This document shows, piece after piece, positions 34,522 through 42,945 of a stretch of DNA of 64,000 nucleotides. The notes beneath the pieces are model-generated. The model ran no database searches. It was not told where the DNA came from and was given only the letters and a program-made list of their open reading frames with translations. Made by a program: the position numbers and the translations under genes. The stretch is taken from NCBI GenBank assembly GCA_900315455.1, contig OMZE01000022.1, positions 1 through 64,000 of the forward strand. The letters run 5' to 3'. Within the stretch, counting starts at the first letter, position 1. Each line of letters opens with the position of its first letter. Origin of the DNA: an uncultured Prevotellaceae bacterium (lineage in GTDB: Bacteria > Bacteroidota > Bacteroidia > Bacteroidales > Bacteroidaceae).

Positions 34522-36570
34522 CTACCAGCCATCAAAGAGTTCAAAGCCCAGTTTGCATCCGAAACTGTCGTATTGGCCTTTCTTGAACGAGACGAAACAC
34601 CCCATGGAGAAGAGACGGTTGGTAAACCCATAACCCAGTTCGATGTAGTTGTTGATCTTGTTGGCTTTCAGTGTGCTCAGATAGAAGCGCTCCTTCTCGA
34701 TGGCATATCCTATGACGGGTACCCATGACAACAGCAGCATGGGCGACTCGTAGGTGGCATTCATTCGCACATAGTATTTCGACGCATTGTAGTAGTTGCG
34801 GTGCAGCAACTCGAACTCACCGCTCCACTCGTCGTTCCAACCGCCGGGGATGTTGTTCTCCCTGAAGTTGGTATAGTCGAGGAAGTAGACACCCGTAGTA
34901 CCTGTGGAATAGAACCCGCCACCCAGGCGCATGGATATCGACCGCATGCCGGGCAGGTCTTTCAGGTAGGAGCCGTCAAACTCCCAACGCTCATAATTCA
35001 TGTGGTCTTTGCTCTGGCCCTGGAGGGTGCGCTCGTAGTCGACAGTGAAGATGGGACCCTTCATGCCAAGTGGCCTGAAGGTGAGTTCGGTGAGTATGGA
35101 TGTGGAACGGTATTTTTGTGGCTTGTCGGTAAGCACGAACCCCTGGTTTTTCCATGGCGTCCAGCGGTTTCTCAATATGCCCGCCTCGGCACTGAAAAGC
35201 GTGCAGAAGTCGTAGTGGACAAGGAAATGAAACTGCTGGTGATTGAAATACTGAAGGTTGAGTTCGTCCCAGTCAATGGAGTCGCCACGCTCTTCCTTCA
35301 GAATGTCGATGACGGTGGAATTGGTCATGGGGTTGCCGTCTTTGTAGGATAACTTGATAATCCCATCGTGCTTCTTGTCAAACGTGTAGGCTATAGGGAG
35401 TTCATAGAACATTTGTCGGAGTTTGAAGGAATAACCCAACTTGGCGTTGATGGAAATATCGTTGTTGGTCCCCAGGCGGTAACTGCCGTTCATCTTCAGG
35501 CGGTAGGTGAGGCCACGATGGCCGGAATAGGAGAAATACAAAGGATTGAGGAGAGGGGAGATGCGGTAGACACCGCGGTCGTCGGTGCCAAACTTCCCCT
35601 TGATGCGGTGGAGAAGGTTCTCGCCAAAGATGTCCCACAGCACGTCTTTGGCAAAATCTTTCTTGCGCACGCGTGGAGGGGCGTTGCGGCGAACTTCCTG
35701 CACGGAGTCGTGGGCAGCCAGGATTCTCGACTCTACATCGGTAAGCGTGTCGGGGCGGTGCGATTCTACGAAGGCCCGTTCGATATCGGCATCGTCGAGA
35801 ACCTCATAGCCGGTGCTGTCGGGGAGAAAATACGTGGCGCTGTAGTCGGCTTCGATACGGTTGCCCATAAACGAGAAACGGGCATGCATATCGCTGGTTT
35901 TTGGTAAGAGCGAATACACACCGTCAGTCCCCATCGTCATCTTGAGTTCAAATCGTATCAAGTCGAACTCTCCTTCAAGGTGGCAACTGTCGATACGGCC
36001 TGTGGCTGTCTGCACGATGGCATGGCCCCTCAAGGTCTGGGTGTTGCGCATGCGCGGCCTAAAGGAGATGCGCGCCACGCTGTCGGAAAGGTATGCTACG
36101 TCGTATTTGTAATAGCGGTGATTGAGTCGATGAAAAGGCGACAGGATATCGTTGTGGATGATGGTAGGTTTGTAGATTTGTGGGGTGAGGTAATCCTGGA
36201 GATTGGGAAGGACGGAGTGGCGGCGCCGTATGGTGCTTACCTTGGCGATGTTGACGGATTCGTCCTCGCGCTTTTCATGAAAGGTCTGGCGGTCGAACTG
36301 CTCGCCGAAAAATGTCCGGTTGTCGCCTTTGGCTATGTTGTAGAGCCGTGGAATGCAAAACATCAGCGGGTTGCGCTGGTTGGTGGTAATCAAATACTTG
36401 AAATAGGAGAGCGAGGTGGTGCCTTCAATGCTATCGCTTACCGTCATGCTGTAGTCATACACGCGGCTGATGACAAGAAGGTACTTCTTGTCATTGCTAC
36501 TTGCCATGACTACACACGGCATGATGAGCATGAGCGTGATGAGGATAAAGCGATATGATGCACGAATCAT
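34522..36570 (-). CDS. DUF5686-family outer-membrane protein
   Basis: A 682-residue exported protein with signal peptide MIRASYRFILITLMLIMPCVVMAS. The N-terminal half holds beta-rich segments typical of DUF5686 (YKYDVAYLSDSVARISFRPR, then DLIRFELKMTMGTDGVYSLLP). The C-terminal half, from about residue 360, is a run of amphipathic barrel strands (YSGHRGLTYRLKMNGSYRLG, ISINAKLGYSFKLRQMFYELP, ISMRLGGGFYST) ending with an aromatic-containing strand. Usual family members are about 830 residues and begin with a carboxypeptidase-like domain; this one lacks that part. The start at 36570 lies almost on the predicted transcription start. The function of the family is unknown. Confidence 0.75.
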   Translation of the reverse strand: MIRASYRFILITLMLIMPCVVMASSNDKKYLLVISRVYDYSMTVSDSIEGTTSLSYFKYLITTNQRNPLMFCIPRLYNIAKGDNRTFFGEQFDRQTFHEKREDESVNIAKVSTIRRRHSVLPNLQDYLTPQIYKPTIIHNDILSPFHRLNHRYYKYDVAYLSDSVARISFRPRMRNTQTLRGHAIVQTATGRIDSCHLEGEFDLIRFELKMTMGTDGVYSLLPKTSDMHARFSFMGNRIEADYSATYFLPDSTGYEVLDDADIERAFVESHRPDTLTDVESRILAAHDSVQEVRRNAPPRVRKKDFAKDVLWDIFGENLLHRIKGKFGTDDRGVYRISPLLNPLYFSYSGHRGLTYRLKMNGSYRLGTNNDISINAKLGYSFKLRQMFYELPIAYTFDKKHDGIIKLSYKDGNPMTNSTVIDILKEERGDSIDWDELNLQYFNHQQFHFLVHYDFCTLFSAEAGILRNRWTPWKNQGFVLTDKPQKYRSTSILTELTFRPLGMKGPIFTVDYERTLQGQSKDHMNYERWEFDGSYLKDLPGMRSISMRLGGGFYSTGTTGVYFLDYTNFRENNIPGGWNDEWSGEFELLHRNYYNASKYYVRMNATYESPMLLLSWVPVIGYAIEKERFYLSTLKANKINNYIELGYGFTNRLFSMGCFVSFKKGQYDSFGCKLGFELFDGW

Positions 36571-36574
36571 TTCG

Positions 36575-36606
36575 CAAAAATACAGCAAACTGACTAAAAA
36601 GCCAAA
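36575..36606 (-). promoter_or_regulatory. Promoter of the DUF5686 gene
   Basis: TTTG (36606-36603), 20 bases, TATTTTTG (36582-36575) on the minus strand. The predicted start of transcription (about 36568-36570) coincides with the ATG at 36570. Confidence 0.6.
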
Positions 36607-36648
36607 CCGAGCCATGACAAAAATCTACACATGTCTGATTTTGCTTAC

Positions 36649-36684
36649 AAAAAACGCTCCCCCTTCGATGAAAAGGGGGAGCGT
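36649..36684 (-). terminator. Rho-independent terminator of rpoD
   Basis: A perfect 12-pair stem (36654-36665 with 36673-36684, ACGCTCCCCCTT) and 7-base loop, followed on the minus strand by six T residues. It lies 25 bases after the rpoD stop. Confidence 0.9.
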
Positions 36685-36708
36685 GGTATGTGACGGATAA
36701 CGGATGGA

Positions 36709-37581
36709 CTATCCGAGATACTTCATCAAGATCTTGGCGTTGCCGCTGTCGCGGAGTTTGGCAATGCTCTTCTCACGAATCTGGCGAACACGTTCGCGGG
36801 TAAGGCCCAGACGGTCGCCGATTTCTTCCAGACCCTTTTCGGGCTGCCCAATACCAAAGCACTCGCGGATGATGGTGATTTCACGGTCTTTGAGCACCTT
36901 GTTGAGCACGGAATCGAGTTCAAGGGCCATCGACTCATGGTCGACATAACGGTCGGTACGACTGTCGTCGCCGCTTGGCATCACGTCGAGCATGCAGTTG
37001 TCTTCGCCGTCCTGGAAAGGAGCGTCGATAGACACATGGTGGCCGTCGGCCATCAGACTTTGAGCAATCTTCTCCTCGTCGACATTGGTGGCATCCGACA
37101 ACTCAGAAACAGAGGGATGGCGCATGTTTTCTTGCTCAAACTTGTTGATCTCATGGTTGATCTTGTTGAGCGAACCTACTTGGTTCAGGGGTAAGCGCAC
37201 GATGCGGCTCTGTTCGGCAATTGCCTGAAGAATGCTTTGGCGAATCCACCATACAGCATAGGAAATGAATTTGAAGCCACGGGTTTCATCAAACTTCTGC
37301 GCGGCTTTTATCAAGCCAATGTTGCCCTCATCGATAAGGTCGGTCAGCGTTAAGCCCTGATGCTGGTATTGTTTGGCAACTGATACCACAAAACGAAGGT
37401 TGGCCGTAACCAACTTGTCTTTTGCGCGCTCTCCTTCTGGTCCTCCCTTTTTAATCTTCTGGGCCAATTCAATCTCCTCGTCGATCGAAATCAACGGAGC
37501 ACGGCCAATCTCCACAAGGTATTTGTCTAAAGCCTCGCTGGAACGGTTGGTAATGCTCTTTACAATCTTTAATTGTCTCAT
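36709..37581 (-). CDS. rpoD: Primary RNA polymerase sigma factor, Bacteroidetes type
   Basis: A 290-residue group 1 sigma factor. Region 1.2 (SSEALDKYLVEIGRAPLI), region 2 (LRFVVSVAKQYQHQGLTLTDLIDEG, then GFKFISYAVWWIRQSI), region 3 (RLPLNQVGSLNKINHEI) and region 4.2 (LGLTRERVRQIREKSIAKLR) are all present and in order. It lacks the acidic region 1.1 of proteobacterial RpoD, as is normal for the Bacteroidetes factor that recognises TTTG/TAnnTTTG promoters, the type seen across this window. A -7 element lies at 37649-37656 and a strong terminator follows. It is transcribed alone. Confidence 0.96.
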   Translation of the reverse strand: MRQLKIVKSITNRSSEALDKYLVEIGRAPLISIDEEIELAQKIKKGGPEGERAKDKLVTANLRFVVSVAKQYQHQGLTLTDLIDEGNIGLIKAAQKFDETRGFKFISYAVWWIRQSILQAIAEQSRIVRLPLNQVGSLNKINHEINKFEQENMRHPSVSELSDATNVDEEKIAQSLMADGHHVSIDAPFQDGEDNCMLDVMPSGDDSRTDRYVDHESMALELDSVLNKVLKDREITIIRECFGIGQPEKGLEEIGDRLGLTRERVRQIREKSIAKLRDSGNAKILMKYLG

Positions 37582-37648
37582 TCTACCTTAAATTACTCTA
37601 ACAGCTTGATTAACAAATCTTTAACTTTCAATCCTTTAATTCGCGCTG

Positions 37649-37656
37649 CAAAATTA
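37649..37656 (-). promoter_or_regulatory. -7 element of rpoD
   Basis: TAATTTTG on the minus strand, 67 bases before the rpoD start; no -33 match. Confidence 0.4.
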
Positions 37657-37785
37657 ATAAAAAAAGCAATACGTTGCTCTACGGGCAGTGAAAAATTTAC
37701 TTAAAAAAAGTTAATCCAAACTGCTCATTTACTTGATTTTAAATAATATGTGTCGCTCTTATATCACAGCAAAAAATATGCCAAA

Positions 37786-38679
37786 TCATTCATCCGGAAC
37801 GATATGTATGCCCACATGGGTGGATGTGCCAAATTTTCCTTTCAGCAGGCTTTCGATGTTGAGGGCGTGGCGATGGGCATCCTCGATGGACAGTTGCCTG
37901 GGCATGGAGACCTGCAGTTCGATGGCGGTAGATTGTCCTACGCGGCGGCTCAGCACTTGTTTCACCTCCGTCACCTCTGGTTCGGATAGTGCCAGTTGGG
38001 TGATTTCTGCCTCAATTTGGTCGGGAAGACTATGCTCAAGCAAATCTCTGACCGAGTCGGAGAGCAACAGCCATGAGATGCGCAGGATAAACACGCTCAC
38101 CACCACAGAGGTGATTGGGTCGACGATGCGCCATTTCACACCGAAGAACATGGCTGCTGATATGCCAAGGAACGTGCCGATAGAGGAGAGGGCATCGCTG
38201 CGGTGATGCCAGGCATTGCCATGGAGGATGCTCGATTTCGTTTCCTCGGCAACGGGATGGGTGACGCGGTACAGCCATTCCTTCACGACTATGCTCACCA
38301 GGGCAGCGATGAGCGCTATCAGTCTGGGACGTTCCAACACTTCACCACGGATAGCCCTGATGGCAAGGGTAACGCCATGATGGCATAGCCATAGCGCCAG
38401 GATGCCTATCACCACGCCTACTGCCAGCGCGGTGAGCGTGCCCAGTTTGCCACGACCGTAGTCGTGGTGGGCATCACGGGGCGAACGGCCAATTCGGACG
38501 AAGAGCAGGACGATGAAGTCGGTGACCAGGTCGGACAACGAGTGTGCGGCGTCTGCCAACATGGCAGCCGAATGTCCTAAGATGGCGGCAGTGAATTTGA
38601 ATGCCGTAAGGATGGTGTTGACGAGAACACCTTTCATGGTAACGGCATATATCCGGGAATCGTCACTTTTTGTGTGCAT
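37786..38679 (-). CDS. Cation diffusion facilitator (CDF) metal exporter
   Basis: A 297-residue inner-membrane transporter with about six membrane segments and a cytoplasmic C-terminal domain (from about residue 205). The metal-site motifs are ADAAHSLSDLVTDF in helix 2 and NAWHHRSDALSSIGTF in helix 5, the paired D/H and H/D sites of zinc, cadmium, iron or manganese CDF proteins. It exchanges a divalent metal for protons. The ATG at 38677-38679 is chosen since the promoter (38731-38762) overlaps the longer frame. The metal cannot be read with certainty. It stands alone, with no metal regulator nearby. Confidence 0.9.
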   Translation of the reverse strand: MHTKSDDSRIYAVTMKGVLVNTILTAFKFTAAILGHSAAMLADAAHSLSDLVTDFIVLLFVRIGRSPRDAHHDYGRGKLGTLTALAVGVVIGILALWLCHHGVTLAIRAIRGEVLERPRLIALIAALVSIVVKEWLYRVTHPVAEETKSSILHGNAWHHRSDALSSIGTFLGISAAMFFGVKWRIVDPITSVVVSVFILRISWLLLSDSVRDLLEHSLPDQIEAEITQLALSEPEVTEVKQVLSRRVGQSTAIELQVSMPRQLSIEDAHRHALNIESLLKGKFGTSTHVGIHIVPDE

Positions 38680-38730
38680 AACACTACTTACCTTACTTGT
38701 GAAAGTTGGGGCTCTTATTATCTCAGATTG

Positions 38731-38762
38731 CAAAAATACGACGGAAATTTCATTTGAGCAAA
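38731..38762 (-). promoter_or_regulatory. Promoter of the CDF exporter gene
   Basis: TTTG (38762-38759), 20 bases, TATTTTTG (38738-38731) on the minus strand; leader about 45 bases. Confidence 0.65.
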
Positions 38763-38804
38763 TTTTTTTTTATTCTTGTTGGCAATATCATGGATTATTA
38801 TTTA

Positions 38805-38812
38805 TACTTTTG
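38805..38812 (+). promoter_or_regulatory. -7 element of the FKBP-EamA pair
   Basis: TACTTTTG followed by CATT, 76 bases before the FKBP start; a TTG lies 23 bases upstream (38779-38781), slightly long. Confidence 0.45.
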
Positions 38813-38888
38813 CATTCGTAATTGGATAGTGGTATCGTGATAGGCAACATGTCTGCCATCTATCTTTAACGGCTAATTGAATTTGGAA

Positions 38889-39974
38889 ATGTCTGGAAAA
38901 AAGAAAAACACGGGTAAACCCGCAAAGGTGAATGAGGAGGCAGCATCGGCTCCCCGCAAGAAAACTTCATGGAAAAGGGTGGTGCTGCTCACGTGCGCGG
39001 TAGTCGTGGTGGCAGCGCTGGCATGGATGGGGTTCATCTTGTTTGGCAACAATTACAAGAAGAATGCTACGGAGATGAAGGTCAACACGTTGGTTGCCCA
39101 GCGCCTGGCGCTGGCCATGCTCAACGACTACCAGGAAAACTGGCTCAGGGTGGAGACAGAGAAACTTGGGAAGAACGAGAAGGGGGAATGGGTGTCGACC
39201 GATAACCCCAAGCAGTTAATAGCCTGGCGGCAGCAATACTTCAAGAACAACGGTGGTGAAAAGGCTCTGCAGCAACTGTTGCAGGAGATCGACGGCAACC
39301 TGGAGAACATGCGCCTCACGCCAGCCAAATACCGCGATACGAAAGACAACTTCCGACAGGCTGCCACGGCAGTGAAGAAGTTGGCACAACTCACCGTCAG
39401 TCCGGGCGACTCCCTGATAGACATGTGTACGAACATGGGCAAGTTGTCCTCGAAGATAGACCATGCACTCGAACCTACGGATTTCAATTTCTGGGTGACC
39501 CTCGATGAGGTAAAGGCAAAGACCGACCTCGTGGTTCAGGGCATCACCGACAAGGATGTGGTAGAGGCGATGGATAAGGCATCGAATGGCGAGCAGAACA
39601 ATGCCGTCAACGTGCTCAAATACAAGAAGATGGGATTCAGTGAGTTGCCCGGCGGGAATGGCGTGCTCTACCGGGAAGTCAAGGCGGGCAAAGGTCAGCA
39701 TCCCAAGGACGATACCAAGTTGCTTGTGCACTATGAGGGGAAACTCATGGACGGCACGGTGTTCGACAGCAGTTATGATAGGGGGCAGCCGGCCTCGATG
39801 CGTCCGAGCCAGACCGTTCCCGGCTTCTGGCATTCGCTCGTGAAGATGAAGGAAGGAGCGAAGTGGGAGGTATATATCCCTTATTCACAAGCCTACGGCA
39901 ACAGGTCGGCAGGAGCGGTAAAGCCCTATTCCGACTTGTTCTTTACACTTGAAATCATTAAAATAGACGAATAG
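38889..39974 (+). CDS. Membrane-anchored FKBP-type peptidyl-prolyl isomerase
   Basis: A 361-residue protein with a short basic cytoplasmic N-terminus, one membrane helix (VVLLTCAVVVVAALAWMGFILF, about 30-52), a long helical middle domain of unknown kind (about 60-245) and a C-terminal FKBP domain (about 265-360). FKBP hallmarks are DTKLLVHYEGKLMDGTVFDSSYDRGQPASM, VPGFWHSLVKMKEGAKWEVYIPYSQAYG and FFTLEIIKI. It should help fold exported proteins in the periplasm. The ATG at 38889 is preferred over an upstream TTG. The EamA transporter starts directly after its stop codon, so the two form one transcript. Confidence 0.85.
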   Translation: MSGKKKNTGKPAKVNEEAASAPRKKTSWKRVVLLTCAVVVVAALAWMGFILFGNNYKKNATEMKVNTLVAQRLALAMLNDYQENWLRVETEKLGKNEKGEWVSTDNPKQLIAWRQQYFKNNGGEKALQQLLQEIDGNLENMRLTPAKYRDTKDNFRQAATAVKKLAQLTVSPGDSLIDMCTNMGKLSSKIDHALEPTDFNFWVTLDEVKAKTDLVVQGITDKDVVEAMDKASNGEQNNAVNVLKYKKMGFSELPGGNGVLYREVKAGKGQHPKDDTKLLVHYEGKLMDGTVFDSSYDRGQPASMRPSQTVPGFWHSLVKMKEGAKWEVYIPYSQAYGNRSAGAVKPYSDLFFTLEIIKIDE

Positions 39975-40877
39975 ATGAGCGACTTCAGTAAGACCAAAGG
40001 CCATTTGGCCATTTTTTCAGCCAATGTGATTTTCGGACTTGGTGTGCCCGTCACCAAACTGTTGCTCGACGACTGGGTGACGCCGATGGGCTATATGGCT
40101 TCGCGGTGTGTGTTTGCTGCCCTTATCTTCTGGGTTATCGCGTGTTTCTTGCCCAAGGAGCATGTGGAGAAACGCGACCTGGTGGTCATCCTCCTGGGCG
40201 GATTGCTCGGCTTCGTGATTTCGCAGACCTTGACAGCCGAAGCCCTCGACTACACCACACCGGTGTATTTCTCGCTGGTGGCTGCCCTCACGCCTGTGTC
40301 GGTGATGATTCTGGCTGCCATATTCCTGAAAGAGAAGATTACCAGCGTGAAGTTGTTGGGCGTGGCGCTCGGCATAGCAGGAGCATTGCTCATGCTCTAT
40401 ACATCGTGGACAAGTGGTACGGGGAAGAACGACTTGCTCGGCATCACGTTGGCAGTGCTCAGCGTGCTGACATGGGCTGTATACCTCATCATCACCCGTA
40501 AGATTTCCGCGAAGTATACGGCGGTGACACAGATGAAGTATTTCTTCCTCATCTCGGCGGTAGTGATGCTGCCCATTGTGCTGTTTACCGAACCTCAGCA
40601 GAAACTGTATTCCTCGGCATGGGAGTGGAGTGGGGTGATAGAGATGGCGTTCATCGTGCTGTTTGCCACGGTTCTGGGCTATTTCCTCATCCCCTACGCC
40701 ATGAAATACCTGAAGGCCACCACGGTGAGCATCTATACCAATATACAGCCGGTGGTGGCATCGTTTGTGGCTATCTCCATCGGTCAGGACATTTTTACTT
40801 GGGACAAACCGCTGGCGGGCTTTTTAGTGCTTCTTGGCGCATATATCGTGACCATGCCCGAGAAGCAGGAGAAATAG
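39975..40877 (+). CDS. EamA/DMT-family transporter
   Basis: A 300-residue inner-membrane protein with ten predicted helices formed by two EamA repeats (about 8-140 and 155-295). Typical segments are FSANVIFGLGVPVTKLLL, ALDYTTPVYFSLVAALTPVSVMILAAIFLKEKI and YLKATTVSIYTNIQPVVASFVAIS. Members export amino acids, nucleosides or other metabolites; the substrate here is unknown. Its ATG comes directly after the FKBP stop. It converges on a minus-strand binding-protein gene with only 12 bases between, and no terminator is visible there. Confidence 0.9.
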   Translation: MSDFSKTKGHLAIFSANVIFGLGVPVTKLLLDDWVTPMGYMASRCVFAALIFWVIACFLPKEHVEKRDLVVILLGGLLGFVISQTLTAEALDYTTPVYFSLVAALTPVSVMILAAIFLKEKITSVKLLGVALGIAGALLMLYTSWTSGTGKNDLLGITLAVLSVLTWAVYLIITRKISAKYTAVTQMKYFFLISAVVMLPIVLFTEPQQKLYSSAWEWSGVIEMAFIVLFATVLGYFLIPYAMKYLKATTVSIYTNIQPVVASFVAISIGQDIFTWDKPLAGFLVLLGAYIVTMPEKQEK

Positions 40878-40889
40878 TCTTGGTGTCTC

Positions 40890-41918
40890 TTACCTGATGA
40901 CATCATCGAAGAACCGCCGCACCCATACGCTGTCCTTCGGTATGACTTCAGGGTGGATGATGGACACCAGGTCTTTCAGTACGGCATCGGGCGACACGGT
41001 GGCAGTCTCCTCGAAGTCGCTTATGCTTTGCCTGTATCCGATGCGAAGGGGAACCGACCCTTTAGGTGTCTGCTGGCCGAGTGCCCCGGCATCAGTAGCG
41101 AATGTCTCCGTAAAATACTTTTTCCCCAGTTCTTTCCATGAGCCGTTCTCGTTGACAGCCAGACGTATAGGTGGTCTGGACCTCACTTCGAGAGTCGACA
41201 CCTTGGCATCGTTGTAGTTCTGTTCTGTCTTGCCGAAGAAGTCGCTTCCGCCATCCTCCTTTCCTATAAGGATAGCGATGAGTTTTATCCATTCTGCCTG
41301 AGCCAGGGGATGGCTTTCATAAGCACTGTAAATGGGGATGAGCGTGAGCCGGCTGTCACCGACCGACTTGTTGTTGAAAAACTCTGGTGTTGCCAGCACC
41401 ACATCTGGAGAGAGGCGTTGGATGAGTGAAATGTCGGGTGACGTTTCCGTTCCGATGATTTCCATGTTGCCGTCTTCAATCCTTTTCCTTACCGTTTCTG
41501 AATGTTGCTCCCTTGTCCCCGTTATGCCTTTGATGATGTCGAGAGAATCCAGCCCGACGAAAAAAGACACTTGGCTGGCTGACGTGCACACGGCGCTGCT
41601 AATGGGAACGCTCAGCCTGTGATAGCCCTCTGGGATGTCGGGATGGTGGGATGGCCGTACAAGGGCCAGCCTGAACGTATCGGCAGCCGTCCCGTCACCC
41701 TGAGGGTTGACAATATCGACGAGGGGTGTGCCGTCGGAGAGGTATGTCACTTTGAATCCCTTGGCATAGGCGGGTGTCATATCGGTGATGGAGTCGAATA
41801 CCGTGGTGGGTGGAAACTCAGGAATGGTGTAGGTGCTGTTTCCTTTCCTGCATGAGTGGAGCAGGGATACACCAACGGCAATGATGAAGAACGGCAACAG
41901 GTATTCGGTTTTTCTCAT
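40890..41918 (-). CDS. ABC transporter substrate-binding lipoprotein (iron/cobalamin type), copy 2
   Basis: A 342-residue lipoprotein (signal ends LLHSC). After a Bacteroidetes-specific N-terminal beta segment (YAKGFKVTYLSDGTPLVDIVNP), the class III periplasmic-binding fold follows: VCTSASQVSFFVGLDSLDIIKGITG, ISLIQRLSPDVVLATPEFF, and AQAEWIKLIAILIGKEDGGSDFF. This is the FhuD/BtuF kind that binds iron chelates or corrinoids. It is a distant paralog of the protein encoded at 42946-44091. The gene starts 5 bases after the permease stop, where an ATPase gene would normally be. The ligand is unknown. Confidence 0.82.
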   Translation of the reverse strand: MRKTEYLLPFFIIAVGVSLLHSCRKGNSTYTIPEFPPTTVFDSITDMTPAYAKGFKVTYLSDGTPLVDIVNPQGDGTAADTFRLALVRPSHHPDIPEGYHRLSVPISSAVCTSASQVSFFVGLDSLDIIKGITGTREQHSETVRKRIEDGNMEIIGTETSPDISLIQRLSPDVVLATPEFFNNKSVGDSRLTLIPIYSAYESHPLAQAEWIKLIAILIGKEDGGSDFFGKTEQNYNDAKVSTLEVRSRPPIRLAVNENGSWKELGKKYFTETFATDAGALGQQTPKGSVPLRIGYRQSISDFEETATVSPDAVLKDLVSIIHPEVIPKDSVWVRRFFDDVIR

Positions 41919-41923
41919 GACTT

Positions 41924-42937
41924 TCAGAAATGGCGGTTGTTCACAATCACGTAGATGATGACGGGGGCACCCAGCAGTGGTGTGACAGCATTGAGGGGTA
42001 TCACGCCGTTCTCGCCAGGAAGATAGCAGATGAGGTTGCAGAGCAGGGCCACCGCAGCGCCAGTGAGGATAGTGGCAGGCAATAGTTGCCGGTGGTTCTC
42101 GGTGGTGAGGAGCATGCGGGCGATATGCGGTACGGCGAGTCCGATGAATGATACCGGTCCGCAGAATGCTGTGGTGACGGCGGTGAGCAGTCCGGTGACG
42201 ATAAGGAGCCAGTTGCGCACCCTCAGGGTGTTGATGCCCAGGTTCTCTGCATATTGCTCACCCAGGAGCAGGGCGTTGAGGGGTTTGATGAGCAGCAGTG
42301 AGGCTCCCAGGCACAACAGGATGGTGATGGAGAAGACGGGGATATGAGTCATCGGTACGCCTCCGAAATTTCCCATTCCCCACACGGCATAGGATTTCAC
42401 ACCCTCTTCGGTGGCAAAGAAGTTGAGCAGTGAGATGACGGACGACGACACGAACCCTATCATCACGCCGATGATGAGGAGCATCACGTTGTTTCTCACC
42501 ATAGTGGAGAAGAGGAAGATGAGCATTGTCACCGCCATGGCACCGATGAACGCGCCAAGAATGACGGCCATGAAACCTGTGGCTTGGAACACTCCCGAGG
42601 TGATGGTGCCGCCCATAAGCAGCATCACCAGCGCTACACCGAGGCTCGCCCCACCACTGATGCCGAAGATGGAAGGGCCTGCCAGTGGGTTCTTGAAAGC
42701 AGTCTGGAGCATCAGTCCGCTGACGGCGAGTGCTCCTCCGCACAGACAGGCGGTAATGGCTTGCGGCAGACGGGTTTCCATGACGATGTAGCGCCACGAC
42801 TCTTTGGGCGACTCTCCTTGGAAGAGTATCGCCAGCACGTCGGCAGCCGGTATCTTAATGGAGCCAATCAGCAGGTTGAGCAAGAACAGAATGGCAATGG
42901 CAATGGCCATCAGTATGCAGTATCTTATGCCTTTCAT
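41924..42937 (-). CDS. FecCD-family ABC transporter permease
   Basis: A 337-residue inner-membrane permease with about ten helices. FecCD landmarks are RLPQAITACLCGGALAVSGLMLQTAFKNPLAGPSIFGISGGASLG, AVWGMGNFG, GISTLRVRNW-like GINTLRVRNWLLI and GPVSFIGLAVPHIARML. It moves siderophores, haem or cobalamin with an ATPase partner. The ATG at 42935-42937 is chosen because it opens the first helix; the longer frame is a shadow of the upstream gene. It is flanked by two binding-protein genes on the same strand, 8 and 5 bases away. Confidence 0.92.
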   Translation of the reverse strand: MKGIRYCILMAIAIAILFLLNLLIGSIKIPAADVLAILFQGESPKESWRYIVMETRLPQAITACLCGGALAVSGLMLQTAFKNPLAGPSIFGISGGASLGVALVMLLMGGTITSGVFQATGFMAVILGAFIGAMAVTMLIFLFSTMVRNNVMLLIIGVMIGFVSSSVISLLNFFATEEGVKSYAVWGMGNFGGVPMTHIPVFSITILLCLGASLLLIKPLNALLLGEQYAENLGINTLRVRNWLLIVTGLLTAVTTAFCGPVSFIGLAVPHIARMLLTTENHRQLLPATILTGAAVALLCNLICYLPGENGVIPLNAVTPLLGAPVIIYVIVNNRHF

Positions 42938-42945
42938 CTTTTTCT

